Shown: positions 26,790-36,928, counted from the stretch's first letter. The stretch is 64,000 bases of DNA from Aerolutibacter ruishenii (GCF_007830115.1 NZ_VLKP01000005.1:124001-188000), one strand, 5' to 3'. Numbers and translations are program-made. Notes: generated from the sequence alone by a model not told the origin.

Positions 26790-28568
26790 TCAACCGCCCG
26801 GCGGCTGGCCGGGTCGCAGGCTGCCATTGTCGTCCTGCAGGTGCGGTTTGAACGGGACGTCCGGTGGCGGTCGCGCCGACGCTGGCTGCTCGTTGAGATT
26901 GGGGTCGGTGATCCCGCAGGCGCCCCCCAGTGCCAGCAACACCACGGCACACCGGATCCGTTTGTTGGTCCCCGGTATCGGGATCAGCACTTCCTTGATG
27001 CTCTTGCGCACCCACTCGGCCAGCAGGGTCTCGTTGGGCACCCAGTACTTGTCGAAGGAGGTCGGCTCGAAATCGGTTGGCTTGCGCTTGAGCCAGGTGC
27101 CCGCCCGATCAAGATTGGCAATCTCCTGGGTGATGGCACCCGGCGGCATGCCCGGGGACGCCGAGCCCGGCCCATCTGCCAACCGCACGCTGCCATCGGC
27201 ATTGAACACGCCCGGTGCCACGCCACGCTGCCCGCCCGGCGTGTTGTGTGCCGAGTCGCCCCAATCATCGGCGCGGGACGGGGTGGCCCAGGAACCTGGC
27301 GCAGGTTGTGCTTTGGGTCCTGTGCCGGGCGAGGCCATGCCCGGGGCCCGCACGGCCGGTGCCGCTCCTGGCGTGGGCGCCGAGGATGAGGAGGCCGGTG
27401 CGGTCGCAGACGTGGCCGCCCGCCCCGACGTGCTCGCTGTCAGCCGTGCTGGAGCCGTCGCCTGCCTGCTCGTCGCTGCAGGCGTGGTGGAAGGCCCCGT
27501 CGAAGATTGGGCCGGGACCGGTGCCGGAGCCCGTACCTCGCGTTCGCGGACGGAAGGGGTTCGCGCGGCCAGTTCGCGCACCGCGGGCGATCGCAATTCC
27601 ACCACGCGTGGCGATGGCGCTTGGACCGGTGCCACCACGTCCCGCGCCACCATCTGCGGCGCTCGCGCCACCAGCGGTCGTGCAGCCGGCGTGTCCGTTT
27701 CGACCAGCGGCACATGGGCGCGGACGGGCGCGGCGACCTCGCGCTCCTGCACCTGTGACGCATTGGCCTGCAGCGCCCGGGGTGCCGATTCTGGACGTGG
27801 TGCCACCGTCCGCGGGGGGGGCAGTACGAATACGTCCGTACTGTCCGGCACCGGTTCGCTTACCGCCACGGCCTGCGCCTGGGATGCTGCTGGTTCCGGC
27901 GGCGCTGCCACCTCGCGCTCGCGGACCTCCAGCGGCGCGCCCGTCAACTCGGGGGCCGGCGAGTTCGCGTCAACCACCTGAGCCGGCACTTCCGGGAACG
28001 ACCCGGCGTCCACTTCAGTGTCAACGGGCGGTTGCGCCTCCCGTGCGATCTCGCGGGACGGCGTCGCGGGCGAATCCGGGGCCGGGTCCGCAGGTGCCTC
28101 CGGTGCGCCGCCGCCCACCTCACCCGGCGTGCCTTTGCCCATGAACTCCACCTGCACCACCTGCTCGCCCTGCGGTGGCGGCTCCATCCCGAGGAACTGC
28201 AGGTACATCAACCACACCAGTGCGCCGGCAAAGAACAGGTTGACCAGTACCGAGAACACGGCCGCGGCCCAGCGCACGTGGCGCTCTTCACGCGGGGCCG
28301 GATGCCACTGCTGACGCCAAAGCGTGGAAAATGACTGCCAGCGGCTGAGCAACACCGCACGCTCGGGCGGCAAGGGCAATGGGCGTTCCACCAGCACGCC
28401 CACCACGTCCTCAGGGCGAGCACCGGTAACCGCGCCCACACGCTGGGACATCGACTGCAGCCAGATCTTCCAACCTTCCGGGAATTCGCCGGGAGGGTGG
28501 TGACGATGCGCGTTGAGCCGCCACCTGCGATGCAGGGCTTCGATGAAGGCGGCGGCGGAGTTCGTCAA
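26790..28568 (-). CDS. proline/alanine-rich transmembrane repetitive protein
   Basis: About 592 residues. An N-terminal cytoplasmic region of ~95 residues (FIEALHRRW, GWKIWLQSM) is followed by a single membrane span at about 100-125. A ~330-residue low-complexity Pro/Ala/Val/Arg region then carries recurring EREV-A-P phrases, and a compact C-terminal domain ends with CAVVLLALGGACGI. The architecture recalls TonB-like energy transducers, but I see no TonB C-terminal domain. Proteins like this are annotated in xanthomonads as transmembrane repetitive protein, without known function. The start is uncertain: the TTG at 28568 avoids overlap with nfuA, while an ATG at 28643 would overlap it by 59 bases. 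Confidence 0.65.
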   Translation of the reverse strand: MTNSAAAFIEALHRRWRLNAHRHHPPGEFPEGWKIWLQSMSQRVGAVTGARPEDVVGVLVERPLPLPPERAVLLSRWQSFSTLWRQQWHPAPREERHVRWAAAVFSVLVNLFFAGALVWLMYLQFLGMEPPPQGEQVVQVEFMGKGTPGEVGGGAPEAPADPAPDSPATPSREIAREAQPPVDTEVDAGSFPEVPAQVVDANSPAPELTGAPLEVREREVAAPPEPAASQAQAVAVSEPVPDSTDVFVLPPPRTVAPRPESAPRALQANASQVQEREVAAPVRAHVPLVETDTPAARPLVARAPQMVARDVVAPVQAPSPRVVELRSPAVRELAARTPSVREREVRAPAPVPAQSSTGPSTTPAATSRQATAPARLTASTSGRAATSATAPASSSSAPTPGAAPAVRAPGMASPGTGPKAQPAPGSWATPSRADDWGDSAHNTPGGQRGVAPGVFNADGSVRLADGPGSASPGMPPGAITQEIANLDRAGTWLKRKPTDFEPTSFDKYWVPNETLLAEWVRKSIKEVLIPIPGTNKRIRCAVVLLALGGACGITDPNLNEQPASARPPPDVPFKPHLQDDNGSLRPGQPPGG

Positions 28569-28584
28569 CGGCGCCGCGCCCGGA

Positions 28585-29181
28585 TCACGTCGCGTTTTCG
28601 CGGCTGATGTAGGGCGCCGCACCGCTGTCGTGGTCGGTCGCATCGCGCACCGCGATCACGCCGGGCACCTTTTCTAGCAGCGTCTTCTCGATGCCCTGCT
28701 TGAGGGTCACATCGGCCATGCCGCAACCGTGGCAGCCGCCACCGAAACGCAGCACGACCACGCCTTCGGCCGTCACTTCCTGCACGGCGACGCTGCCGCG
28801 GTGCATCGCCAGTTGCGGGTTGATGTCGTGCTCGACCACCCACCGCACGCGCTCCACCAGGGACGCGCCTTCGGCTGGTGCCTGCCCCTTTATCTTGGGC
28901 GCACGGATCTGCAGCTGGCCGCCGGTGGCCTGGGTCTCGTAATCGATCTCCGCGCCATCCAGGAACTTGACGCTGCCGGCGTCCAGCCACAGGGTGAAAC
29001 CTTCGCAGTCCACCGCCCATTCGTCACCGCCCAGGTCGGCGGGCTCGGCAAATTCAAGCCGCACGTCGGCCTTGGAGGTGCCCGGATGCACCGCGGACAG
29101 CTTCACGCCCAGCCCCGGCAGGGACTCGCGCTCGATCAGTTTGCGGAAATGGGCCTGGGCGGATTCGGAAATCTGGATCAT
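28585..29181 (-). CDS. nfuA: Fe/S biogenesis protein NfuA
   Basis: A 198-residue two-domain protein. The N-terminal ~105 residues are a degenerate A-type scaffold domain ([19 protein letters not shown]). The C-terminal Nfu domain carries the cluster-binding CxxC in [11 protein letters not shown] near residue 150. NfuA carries a [4Fe-4S] cluster to target enzymes, particularly under oxidative or iron stress. Length and domain order match the E. coli protein. It is followed on the same strand by the repetitive transmembrane protein and is divergent from the pterin dehydratase gene, with about 100 bases between starts. Confidence 0.94.
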   Translation of the reverse strand: MIQISESAQAHFRKLIERESLPGLGVKLSAVHPGTSKADVRLEFAEPADLGGDEWAVDCEGFTLWLDAGSVKFLDGAEIDYETQATGGQLQIRAPKIKGQAPAEGASLVERVRWVVEHDINPQLAMHRGSVAVQEVTAEGVVVLRFGGGCHGCGMADVTLKQGIEKTLLEKVPGVIAVRDATDHDSGAAPYISRENAT

Positions 29182-29283
29182 GGGGCTATTCTAACGGCGT
29201 CCGGTGGCGCGTAGGCCATCCGTAACCCGCTATGACCCTGCGCGATGTGATCGGTTCACATGCCCGCGCTGCAAGGAGCCCGC

Positions 29284-29625
29284 ATGAACGACCTCGTCCC
29301 CCTCGCCAACGCCCACTGCATCGCTCGCCGTGGCGTGGAGCACCGACTTTCGCCGGCCAGCATCCGCGAATTCATGCCGCAACTGCCCGGTTGGGAGTTG
29401 GCCGAGGATGGCCACGCGCTGGTGAAAACGTTCCAGTTCGACGACTACTACCGGACCATGGCGTTCGTGAACGCGTTGGCGTTCGTAGCCCATCGCGAGG
29501 ACCACCATCCGGACCTGGGCGTACACTACAACCGTTGCGTGGTGCGTTTTTCCACCCATGACGTAGGTGGCTTGAGCGAGAACGACTTCATCTGCGCAGC
29601 CAAGGCCGAAGCCCTCGTGGGCTGA
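29284..29625 (+). CDS. phhB: 4a-hydroxytetrahydrobiopterin dehydratase (pterin-4a-carbinolamine dehydratase)
   Basis: A 113-residue protein, full length for the family. The active-site motif is [29 protein letters not shown], containing the conserved histidines that dehydrate the pterin carbinolamine. It recycles the pterin cofactor of phenylalanine hydroxylase in the cytoplasm. The ATG at 29284 has a good ribosome site (AAGGAG), so the in-frame codon at 29260 is rejected. No phenylalanine hydroxylase gene is in the window. A TonB-domain lipoprotein gene follows on the same strand 42 bases later. Confidence 0.92.
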   Translation: MNDLVPLANAHCIARRGVEHRLSPASIREFMPQLPGWELAEDGHALVKTFQFDDYYRTMAFVNALAFVAHREDHHPDLGVHYNRCVVRFSTHDVGGLSENDFICAAKAEALVG

Positions 29626-29667
29626 GCGACGCAGCCGCTGACCCCGACAACACCCAGGAGGCACGCC

Positions 29668-30105
29668 ATGAACCGCACCTTCGCCATCCACGCTGCCGTC
29701 TCCACCGCCGGCCTGCTGGCCGTATCGGCCCTGCTGGCGGGCTGCCAGCGCCCCTCGCACCAGGCCGACGAGAACTTCATCCCGCCCACGGCCCTCATTG
29801 CCGTGGACACCTCGCCACCGGACTACCCACTGGACCTGGCCTGCTCGCAGGTGGGTGGCTCGGTGGAACTGCTGGTGACGGTGGGTCCGGAAGGCACGCC
29901 GACCGACATCCGGGTCGCACGCACCAGCAAGGTCCCGGCGCTGGACGCGTCCGCGGAGGCGGCGGTGCGTAACTGGAAGTTCAGGCCTGCCACCCGCAAC
30001 GGCCAGCCAACCACCGCCAAGCTGCAGGTCCCGGTGAAGTTCACCCCGCCGGCTGAAATGCCCGAAGATTGTCCCGGGACCGAGAGCGAAAGCCTCCAAG
30101 GCTAA
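29668..30105 (+). CDS. lipoprotein with a TonB C-terminal domain
   Basis: A 145-residue protein with a lipoprotein signal peptide ending in LLAGC (cysteine near residue 26). Residues ~50-130 form a TonB C-terminal fold: PDYPLDLACSQVGGSVELLVTVGPEGTPTDIRV, then LDASAEAAVRNWKFRPATRNGQP. It lacks the N-terminal membrane span and proline-rich spacer of a real TonB, so it cannot be energised by ExbBD in the usual way. Lipoproteins of this type are seen in xanthomonads; the function is unknown. A strong ribosome site (AGGAGG) precedes the ATG. Confidence 0.8.
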   Translation: MNRTFAIHAAVSTAGLLAVSALLAGCQRPSHQADENFIPPTALIAVDTSPPDYPLDLACSQVGGSVELLVTVGPEGTPTDIRVARTSKVPALDASAEAAVRNWKFRPATRNGQPTTAKLQVPVKFTPPAEMPEDCPGTESESLQG

Positions 30106-30219
30106 TCAGCCGGGCTGCCTGGCAACAGGCGTTGCGCCGTCTGCCCATGCACCCTACGACCGGGGGCGGCATTAGGTCATTCGCGCGCCGCCTGGCTCCC
30201 GGCGCGCCCGGGCAACGGC

Positions 30220-31203
30220 TCAGCCAAGCCGGTCCAGTACGTCCAGCAGTTCCGGTGCCAAGGGCGCGGTCAGCGCGTAGGGCACCTTGCCGCCATCCAG
30301 CGCGAACTCCAACGAGGACGCGTGCAGGAACAGCCGCCTCAGCCCGACCTGCTCGCGCAGGCGCTTGTTGACCGCCGGATCGCCGTACTTGTCATCGCCC
30401 GCCACCGGGTGGCCGATGTGCTGGGCATGCACCCGGATCTGGTGGGTGCGCCCGGTCTCGATCCGCACTTCGCAATACGACTGCCCGCCGCGGCGCTCCA
30501 GCACCTTGAAGTGGCTCAGCGAGGCCTTGCCGTCTCGGTGCACCTGCACGTGGCGTTCGCCGCCCTGGCGCAGGCCGATGTGCAGCGGCGCGTCCACGGT
30601 CATGACCCCATCGGGCATGCGGCCGGCGAGCAGCGCCAGATAGCGCTTGCTGATGCCGCCCTCTTCGCGCATCAATCCCTGCATCTCCTTCAGGGCCGAG
30701 CGCTTCTTGGCGATGATCAGCAGCCCGGACGTGTCGCGGTCCAGCCGGTGGACCAGCTCCAGCGTCTGCCCCGGACGCAGCGCACGCAGGGTCTCGATGG
30801 CGCCGAAACTGATTCCGCTGCCGCCATGGCTGGCCACGCCCGAGGGCTTGTTGATGGCCAGCAGTCGAGCGTCCTCGAACACGATCGAGGCTTCCATGGC
30901 GTCCAGGAAGCCCTTGGGCGGGGTCGGCTTTTCACCCTCTTCGGGCAGACGCAGCGGCGGAATGCGCACCTCGTCACCGCCGGCAAGCTTACGCTCGGGC
31001 TTGCCACGACCGCCGTTGACCCGCACCTGCCCGGAGCGAACCAGCTTGTAGATCAATGACTTGGGCGCACCCTTGAGCTGTCCCAGCAGGAAGTTGTCCA
31101 GCCGTTGCCCATCCCGGTCGTCCGGCACGCGCACCATGCGGGCCCCGGCACGTGCCTCGGCGGCCCCGTCAGCCGGGCCTTTGGGAATCTTGGGATGGGT
31201 CAT
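30220..31203 (-). CDS. rluC: 23S rRNA pseudouridine synthase C
   Basis: A 327-residue RluA-family enzyme. An N-terminal S4 RNA-binding domain (RLDNFLLGQLKGAPKSLIYKLVRSGQVRVNG, about residues 34-65) is followed by the catalytic domain with the family motif HRLDRDTSG, whose aspartate is the catalytic residue (near 151). GRTHQIRVH is the second conserved motif. In E. coli RluC modifies 23S rRNA positions 955, 2504 and 2580. Divergence from rne is the same arrangement as in E. coli, which supports RluC over RluD or RluA. Confidence 0.93.
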   Translation of the reverse strand: MTHPKIPKGPADGAAEARAGARMVRVPDDRDGQRLDNFLLGQLKGAPKSLIYKLVRSGQVRVNGGRGKPERKLAGGDEVRIPPLRLPEEGEKPTPPKGFLDAMEASIVFEDARLLAINKPSGVASHGGSGISFGAIETLRALRPGQTLELVHRLDRDTSGLLIIAKKRSALKEMQGLMREEGGISKRYLALLAGRMPDGVMTVDAPLHIGLRQGGERHVQVHRDGKASLSHFKVLERRGGQSYCEVRIETGRTHQIRVHAQHIGHPVAGDDKYGDPAVNKRLREQVGLRRLFLHASSLEFALDGGKVPYALTAPLAPELLDVLDRLG

Positions 31204-31710
31204 CGGCAGGTGTTATCTGATACACTCGCGAAGCGAGATAAGGTTTTGATTTCGCAGGGAGTTGCAGAGCCGGGCATTGCGCGCCGGCCAACTGCGGCAG
31301 ACTGGGGCCGAAAGCCCCTCCCCGCGATTCCGGTCCGTGCCTGACCCCTGCCCTCGGGGCAGCCATGTTAGCAGCGTCGGCCCGGCGGAACCCGCCCTCG
31401 CCCTCCGGGTCATACCGGTTGGAAGTGAACACGACCCGTGCGACGCAAGCGGCTCCGGCCGCGCGCTGTCGCCGGCCGCCCCGAGCGACGTTCGCGTCGC
31501 CGGCCCGCAACTTGGAAAGCAACAACAAGCGCTCCCGCGGCATGCCGTGGTGCTGTAGCGCTGGAAATTTTAGGTTCCATCGGCGCGCAAGGTGCAGTCC
31601 GCTTTGCAGGACGCAACGCCGCGACGGCGGAACGGAGTTCCAGAGGCGAAACGCCATGGCGTTCCGCGTGCCTGCCTTCGGGCGGGGTGAAGCGCGCGAG
31701 GAACGCAGCA
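31204..31710 (+). promoter_or_regulatory. rluC-rne divergent region and long structured rne leader
   Basis: This 507-base gap contains no convincing gene. It holds several short hairpins: CTCGC/GCGAG at 31225-31237, GGGGC/GCCCC with loop CGAAA at 31304-31318, and a 6-bp stem with a TTCG loop at 31485-31500. In E. coli the rne leader is 361 bases and its hairpins are bound by RNase E to destabilise its own message. A similar autoregulatory leader is inferred here from length and position. A -10-like TGATACACT occurs at 31218-31226, without a clear -35. Confidence 0.55.
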
Positions 31711-34700
31711 ATGAAGCGAATGCTCATCAATGCCACGCAGGCGGAAGAACTGCGCGTGGCCATCGTCGACGGCCAGACCCTGTACGACATCGACATCGAA
31801 CAGCCGGCCAAGGAACAGAAAAAGTCCAACATCTACAAGGGCAAGATCACCCGTCTTGAGCCCTCCCTCGAAGCCGCCTTCGTCGAATACGGCGGCGACC
31901 GCCACGGCTTCCTGCCGCTGAAGGAAATCTCCCGCGACTACTTCCAGTCGGGCGTGGACCACAACAAGGCGGGCTTGAAGGAACTGCTGCGCGAAGGCCA
32001 GGAAGTGGTCGTGCAGGTGGACAAGGAAGAGCGAGGCAACAAGGGTGCGGCGCTGACCACGTTCATCTCGCTGGCCGGCCGCTACATGGTGCTGATGCCC
32101 AATTCGCCCACCGCGGGCGGCGTGTCGCGCCGCATCGAGGGCGAGGACCGCGCCGAGCTCAAGCGCGCGATGGACGTGCTGAACATCCCCGACGACATGG
32201 GCGTGATCATCCGCACCGCGGGCGTGGGCCGTGACGCCGAAGAGCTGCAGTGGGACCTGGACTACCTGCTGAGCGTGTGGAAGAGCATCACCGATGCCGC
32301 GCTGAGCAAGCCGGCGCCGTTCCTGATCTACCAGGAAAGCCGCCTGATCATCCGCGCCCTGCGCGACTACATGCGCCCGGACATCGGCGAGATCCTGGTC
32401 GACACGCCGGAGATGTACGCCGAGGCGCTGGAGTTCGTCGAGCAGGTGATGCCGCACAACAAGCGCAAGCTCAAGCATTACACCGACGACGTACCGCTGT
32501 TCAACCGCTTCCAGATCGAATCGCAGATCGAAGGCGCTTACGAGCGTGAAGTGCGCCTGCCGTCGGGCGGCGCCCTGGTGATCGACCAGACCGAAGCGCT
32601 GACCGCGGTGGACGTCAACTCGGCACGCGCCACCAAGGGCGGCGACATCGAGGAAACCGCGTTCAACACCAACCTGGAAGCCGCCGAGGAAGTGGCCCGC
32701 CAGATGCGCCTGCGCGACCTGGGCGGCCTGGTGGTGATCGACTTCATCGACATGTCGTCCAACAAGCACCAGCGCGAGGTGGAAAACCGCCTGGCCCACG
32801 CGCTCAAGCAGGACCGTGCGCGCGTGCAGATCGGCCGCATCTCGCGCTTCGGCCTGCTGGAAATGAGCCGCCAGCGCCTGCGTCCGTCGCTGGGCGAGTC
32901 CAGCCAGCTGGTGTGCCCGCGTTGCGAAGGGCACGGCCGCATGCGCAGTGTCGAATCGCTGTCGCTGTCGATCCTGCGCCTCGCCGAAGAACACGCGATG
33001 AAGGACAACACCGGCCAGGTGCTGGTGCAGGCTCCGGTGGAAATCGCCAGCTACCTGCTGAACGAGAAGCGCCGGGCTCTGAGCGAGATCGAGAAGCGCC
33101 ACGACGCGCCCATCGTGATCGTGCCCGACGAGCAGCTGCACACGCCGCACTACGAAGTCACGCGCATCCGCGAGAACGAACTGGGCGAGGAAAGCAGCAA
33201 GCCGAGCTACCACCGTGGCACGCCGCGCAAGCTGCCGACCCACGCGCTGACCAAGGCCAACCTCAACATCCCGGCGGCGCCGGCGGTGACCAACGTCAAG
33301 CACGACCGCCCCGCCCCGCTGCGCGAGCCGCGTGAGGTGGAGTCGCCCGTGCCGGCGGCGCCCCCCGCGCCCGCACCCGTGGCCGCGCCCACCCATTCCA
33401 TCGGCGTGGTCGAGCGCATCCTGCGCTTCTTCCGCGGCAGCCAGCCGATCACGGTCGCACCGGCACCGGCCCGTGACACCCGCGGTGGCCGCGGTGAGAG
33501 CCGCAATGAGCGCGGCGGCAAGCCAGCGCGCGACCAACGCGATGGCCGTGGCGAGAATCGGGGTGAACGTGGCGAGCGCGGCGGCAAGCAAGGCCGCGAA
33601 GGGCGTCGCGACGAGCAGCGCCGCAACCAGCAGGGTGCCGGCGGAAATGCGCCGGGGCAGCAGGCACAAGGCCAGAAGCAGCAGGCGCAGACCCCCAAGG
33701 GACAGCAGGGCCAACAAGGACAGCAGAAGCAGCAGAACGCCCCCAAGCCGCCCAAGGCGCAGGCCGAAGAACGCAAGCCTGCGCAGGACGCCCAGCCGCA
33801 GGGGCAGCGCCCCCCGCGCAGCGAGCAGCCGAAGCCGTCCGCGCCCAAGGCAGAACCGGCCGTCGAAGCGGCCGCAGTCGCGGGCGCGGTGACGGCGGCG
33901 ACTGCCGTGGTCGTCGGCACTGATGCCACCAGCCCGATCGAGTCGGCTCCCTTGGCTGACACGATCAACGATGCCGCGACTGCCCCCGCCGAAGGCGATG
34001 CCAACGGCGAAGGCACGGGGCGTCGTCGTCGCGGCCGTCGCGGCGGACGCCGTCGCCGTCGCGGAGGCGAAGGTGCCGCCGTGGGAGCCGATGAGGCGAC
34101 TCACGACGACCTGTTGGCCGACGATGATGAAGAACTGGACGCGGGGCTTGCGGGGCAGTCCACGGCCCCGGCCGCCAACCGTTCCCAGCCGGAGTTCGAT
34201 TTCGACGACGTCGCCGCCGCACCGGCCAAGCCAGCGGCACCTGCTGCACCGGTTGCAACTGCGGCCGTCGCCCCGGCGATCGCCACGACCACGGTTGTCG
34301 CCGTGGCCGATGCCGCCGAAGTGGCACAGGCCCAGGTGCCGGAGGTCGAGTCCACGCCGCAGGACAAGGCTGCGCGAGGCGAGGCGCCCGTCACCGTCGA
34401 ATCCATCCCGGTGGAGTCGCTGACCGTCGATCCGGTGGTTGCGGAAGTCGTCGCCCCCACCCTGGTCGAAGCAGATGTCGTCCAGCCGACCGTCGTCGAA
34501 CCCGAGGTGATCTCGCCGCAAGTGGTCGCGGTGGTCGAACCCGCGCCGATCGCCGCGGAAGCGGCGTCGGTCGTCGCCTCCACGGAGACTGTGGAACCTG
34601 TGGCCACCCGTCCTGAGCCGGCCAGCATCGAGGCCGACATCGTGGCCGAGGAATCCGTGCCCACGGCGACGGGCGTGCCCAAGACCGGCGGGCTGTTTGA

Positions 34701-34782
34701 CGCGCTGCCAGACGGTGATGAGAAAACCGTTGCCAGGACCGAGCCCGACGAAGAGCAGAAGCCCGGGGAAGACAAGGCGTAA
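31711..34782 (+). CDS. rne: ribonuclease E
   Basis: A 1023-residue endoribonuclease. The catalytic half begins [18 protein letters not shown]. It has an S1 domain (about 35-120), the DNase I-like site with the metal aspartates in [12 protein letters not shown] and [10 protein letters not shown], and the zinc-link pair CPRCEGHG near residue 405. The C-terminal ~500 residues are unstructured scaffold: an Arg/Gly-rich RNA-binding tract ([13 protein letters not shown], about 590-640), a Gln-rich segment, a second Arg cluster ([16 protein letters not shown], about 770) and a long Ala/Val/Glu tail. It initiates mRNA decay and processes rRNA and tRNA. The ATG at 31711 matches the family start; longer frames into the leader are rejected. 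Confidence 0.95.
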   Translation: MKRMLINATQAEELRVAIVDGQTLYDIDIEQPAKEQKKSNIYKGKITRLEPSLEAAFVEYGGDRHGFLPLKEISRDYFQSGVDHNKAGLKELLREGQEVVVQVDKEERGNKGAALTTFISLAGRYMVLMPNSPTAGGVSRRIEGEDRAELKRAMDVLNIPDDMGVIIRTAGVGRDAEELQWDLDYLLSVWKSITDAALSKPAPFLIYQESRLIIRALRDYMRPDIGEILVDTPEMYAEALEFVEQVMPHNKRKLKHYTDDVPLFNRFQIESQIEGAYEREVRLPSGGALVIDQTEALTAVDVNSARATKGGDIEETAFNTNLEAAEEVARQMRLRDLGGLVVIDFIDMSSNKHQREVENRLAHALKQDRARVQIGRISRFGLLEMSRQRLRPSLGESSQLVCPRCEGHGRMRSVESLSLSILRLAEEHAMKDNTGQVLVQAPVEIASYLLNEKRRALSEIEKRHDAPIVIVPDEQLHTPHYEVTRIRENELGEESSKPSYHRGTPRKLPTHALTKANLNIPAAPAVTNVKHDRPAPLREPREVESPVPAAPPAPAPVAAPTHSIGVVERILRFFRGSQPITVAPAPARDTRGGRGESRNERGGKPARDQRDGRGENRGERGERGGKQGREGRRDEQRRNQQGAGGNAPGQQAQGQKQQAQTPKGQQGQQGQQKQQNAPKPPKAQAEERKPAQDAQPQGQRPPRSEQPKPSAPKAEPAVEAAAVAGAVTAATAVVVGTDATSPIESAPLADTINDAATAPAEGDANGEGTGRRRRGRRGGRRRRRGGEGAAVGADEATHDDLLADDDEELDAGLAGQSTAPAANRSQPEFDFDDVAAAPAKPAAPAAPVATAAVAPAIATTTVVAVADAAEVAQAQVPEVESTPQDKAARGEAPVTVESIPVESLTVDPVVAEVVAPTLVEADVVQPTVVEPEVISPQVVAVVEPAPIAAEAASVVASTETVEPVATRPEPASIEADIVAEESVPTATGVPKTGGLFDALPDGDEKTVARTEPDEEQKPGEDKA

Positions 34783-34805
34783 CCGCCAATCCAGGCTCTC
34801 GCCAG

Positions 34806-34836
34806 GGAAGAGGCCGCGCAATGCGCGGCCTCTTCC
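34806..34836. terminator. bidirectional terminator between rne and the response regulator
   Basis: A perfect 14-bp stem (34806-34819 with 34823-34836) with a 3-base loop lies 23 bases after the rne stop, between convergent genes. A purine-to-pyrimidine stem base (GGAAGAGG/CCTCTTCC) supplies U-rich sequence for both directions. Confidence 0.75.
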
Positions 34837-34894
34837 GTTGGGGATCACCGCATGCTGGATCGAGTGCCGCCGACCGCGTTGGGGCCAGCCGCGC

Positions 34895-35542
34895 TCAAGG
34901 CACGGATTCGGACGGATCCAGGTAACCGTGTTGGCGCAACAGCCGGGACAGGCTGACGGTATCGCGGACGCCCAGCTTTTCGAACAGGCGCTGCTTATGC
35001 GTACTGACCGTCTTCGCGCTCAGGACCAACTGGCGCGCGATCTGTTCGTTTTTCAGCCCTTGCGCCAGCAGCAGTGCCACCTCGGTTTCCCGCGGGGAAA
35101 GCGTCTCCAGCGCCGACACCAGACCCAGTCCGGCCAGGGCAAGATTCTGCGCGACCGCGCTGGCCAGGTAGCGTTTGCCCTGTGCGACGGTGCGCACCGC
35201 CGAAACCAGCTCCTGCGAATCGGCCGCCTTGCCTACATAACCGGAGGCCCCGGCCTCCAACAGCCGACGCGGTAACGGACCGTCATCCAGTACCGAGACG
35301 ATGATCACCTTGGGTGCGCACTCGAACTTCATGAGGCGCTCGGTAAGGTCCAGGCCGCTGGCACCTGGCAGGTGCAGGTCGGACAGCACGACATCGGGCT
35401 TGCAGTTGCGTATCAGCGGCAGTGCCGCCTCGCCACTGTCGGCCTCGCCGACGACCTCCATGTCGAGCTGTGTCGACAGGATCATGCGCAAGCCGGTCCG
35501 GACGATCGCATGATCGTCCACGATGAAGATACGGATGGTCAT
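34895..35542 (-). CDS. NarL/FixJ-family response regulator (GacA/UvrY-like)
   Basis: A 215-residue two-domain regulator. The receiver domain has the acidic pair D9-D10, the phosphorylation site D55 in VVLSDLHLPG and the conserved lysine in GYVGKAAD near residue 105. The C-terminal LuxR-type helix-turn-helix (LSPRETEVALLLAQGLKNEQIARQLVLSAKTVSTH) occupies about residues 146-200. Layout and length match GacA/UvrY, which control small regulatory RNAs in many gammaproteobacteria, but the sequence alone does not prove that role. No histidine kinase gene is adjacent, so it is an orphan regulator here. It converges on rne. Confidence 0.85.
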   Translation of the reverse strand: MTIRIFIVDDHAIVRTGLRMILSTQLDMEVVGEADSGEAALPLIRNCKPDVVLSDLHLPGASGLDLTERLMKFECAPKVIIVSVLDDGPLPRRLLEAGASGYVGKAADSQELVSAVRTVAQGKRYLASAVAQNLALAGLGLVSALETLSPRETEVALLLAQGLKNEQIARQLVLSAKTVSTHKQRLFEKLGVRDTVSLSRLLRQHGYLDPSESVP

Positions 35543-35772
35543 CCCTAACCCCGTTTGATGGATTTGGGTGGGAGACTAAGCAACCCCCGGACGGGACGCA
35601 AGCGCGCCGCTGTCCAGGGGAGAATCAGGTGCTGGTTCGGGAGGCCACTATCCATAGCGGCTCCCGATCGCCGCTTCGGGGAACGGCTCCAGCAATGAGA
35701 GCCTGAAGCAGTATGGATGACACTGCAATCGCCGGGAGAAACATTCCCAGCCAGCGGCCACGACAGGCAAAT

Positions 35773-35862
35773 TGGCGGACAGGGTGGGATTCGAACCCAC
35801 GGAAGGGATTAACCTTCGGCGGTTTTCAAGACCGCTGCCTTAAACCACTCGGCCACCTGTCC
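35773..35862 (-). tRNA. serX: tRNA-Ser (anticodon TGA)
   Basis: A complete 90-base tRNA including an encoded CCA end (minus-strand complement of 35773-35775). The acceptor stem GGACAGG pairs with CCTGTCC. The D-arm contains GGCCGAGTGG. The anticodon loop CTTGAAA gives anticodon TGA, a long variable arm follows as expected for serine, and the T-arm reads GGGTTCGAATCCC. The flanking gaps (35543-35772 and 35863-35935) show no other feature. Confidence 0.96.
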
Positions 35863-35935
35863 GGCTTGGACCTGGCACGGGCAAGGGCACGTGCGCCGCG
35901 TATTCTCGCACGCGGCGTCCGCCAACCCCAGCCTT

Positions 35936-36928
35936 TTACCGCGGCTTTTTCGCCGTGTCCGCAAGCTTGGGCCCCACGGCTTCGCGGCAGGGAATTCCGG
36001 TGCTCTCACCGCATTCAAGCCGCACGGACTCGATCAGCCCGGGCACTTTCTCCGCCAGGTAGTCGATGAACACACGGACGGCAGGCAGCAGTCCGCGACG
36101 CGATGCGAACACGGCGTGGAAGATGCCCTGCGGCAGTCGCCACTCCGGCAGGACGACTTCCAGCCTGCCGCTGCGCACCGCTTCGTGGCAAACCGTCTCG
36201 GGCAGCAGGGTGATGCCCACGCCCTGTTCGGCCAACGCCATCATCATGGGGACATCGAAGCCCATCACCCGGGGGCGCAACTCGACCCGGCGCACCTCGC
36301 CATCCGGGCCATGCAGCTCCCAGCGCTGGCGCGCCTCATCCTCGCTGACGCTCAGCGTGACGTGCTCGGCCAGGTCTTCGGGCGTCTTCGGCCGGCCCAT
36401 GCCCTTGAGGTAGCCCGGACTTGCGACCAGCAGCTCCTGGGTCATGCCGAAGCTGCGCATCACCAGGCTGCCGTCATCGTCCAGCTTGGACCGCACGCGC
36501 AGGGCCACGTCGATGCCTTCATTGATGATGTCCACACGCCGGTTGCTGACGTGCATCTGCACGCGCACCTGCGGGTAGCGGGCGAGGAATTCCGGTAGCA
36601 GCGTGGGCATCTGGTGCTGCGCGAGCGCCACCGGCACGCTGACGCGGATCACGCCGCGCGGCTCGGCGCTCAGGCGGTCCACCACCTCACGCGCGGCCTG
36701 GGCCTCGGCCAGCATCGACTGGGCATGCCGGTAGACGCTCTGCCCGACCTCGGTCACCGCGAAGCGCCGGGTGGAGCGCTGCAGCAGGCGCACGCCCAGG
36801 TCGGCTTCGAGTTGACTGATGCGGCGGCTCAACCGGGACTTGGGGATGCCGAGCGCACGCTCCGCCGCGGCAAAGCCGGCATGGTCCACTACGGCGGCGA
36901 AGTAATACAGGTCGTTGAGATCGTTCAT
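35936..36928 (-). CDS. LysR-family transcriptional regulator (divergent from azoR)
   Basis: A 330-residue LysR regulator. The N-terminal winged helix-turn-helix (residues ~1-60; [32 protein letters not shown]) is followed by an effector-binding domain. [25 protein letters not shown] is the usual recognition-helix region of the AaeR/DsdC-like subgroup. It is divergent from the azoreductase gene, the standard layout of a LysR regulator and its target. A T-N11-A palindrome lies 8 bases upstream of its own start. It probably activates azoR in response to a quinone or electrophile; the inducer is unknown. Confidence 0.88.
   Translation of the reverse strand: MNDLNDLYYFAAVVDHAGFAAAERALGIPKSRLSRRISQLEADLGVRLLQRSTRRFAVTEVGQSVYRHAQSMLAEAQAAREVVDRLSAEPRGVIRVSVPVALAQHQMPTLLPEFLARYPQVRVQMHVSNRRVDIINEGIDVALRVRSKLDDDGSLVMRSFGMTQELLVASPGYLKGMGRPKTPEDLAEHVTLSVSEDEARQRWELHGPDGEVRRVELRPRVMGFDVPMMMALAEQGVGITLLPETVCHEAVRSGRLEVVLPEWRLPQGIFHAVFASRRGLLPAVRVFIDYLAEKVPGLIESVRLECGESTGIPCREAVGPKLADTAKKPR

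Noticed and set aside
33480..34110. Repeated Arg/Gly and Gln tracts suggesting a tandem-repeat array
   Set aside because: They are the normal disordered RNA-binding scaffold of RNase E, not a DNA repeat or CRISPR array.
31570..34848. A 1092-codon open frame on the minus strand opposite rne
   Set aside because: It mirrors the rne coding sequence, has no recognisable domain, and its composition follows from the Arg/Gly- and Ala-rich rne tail.
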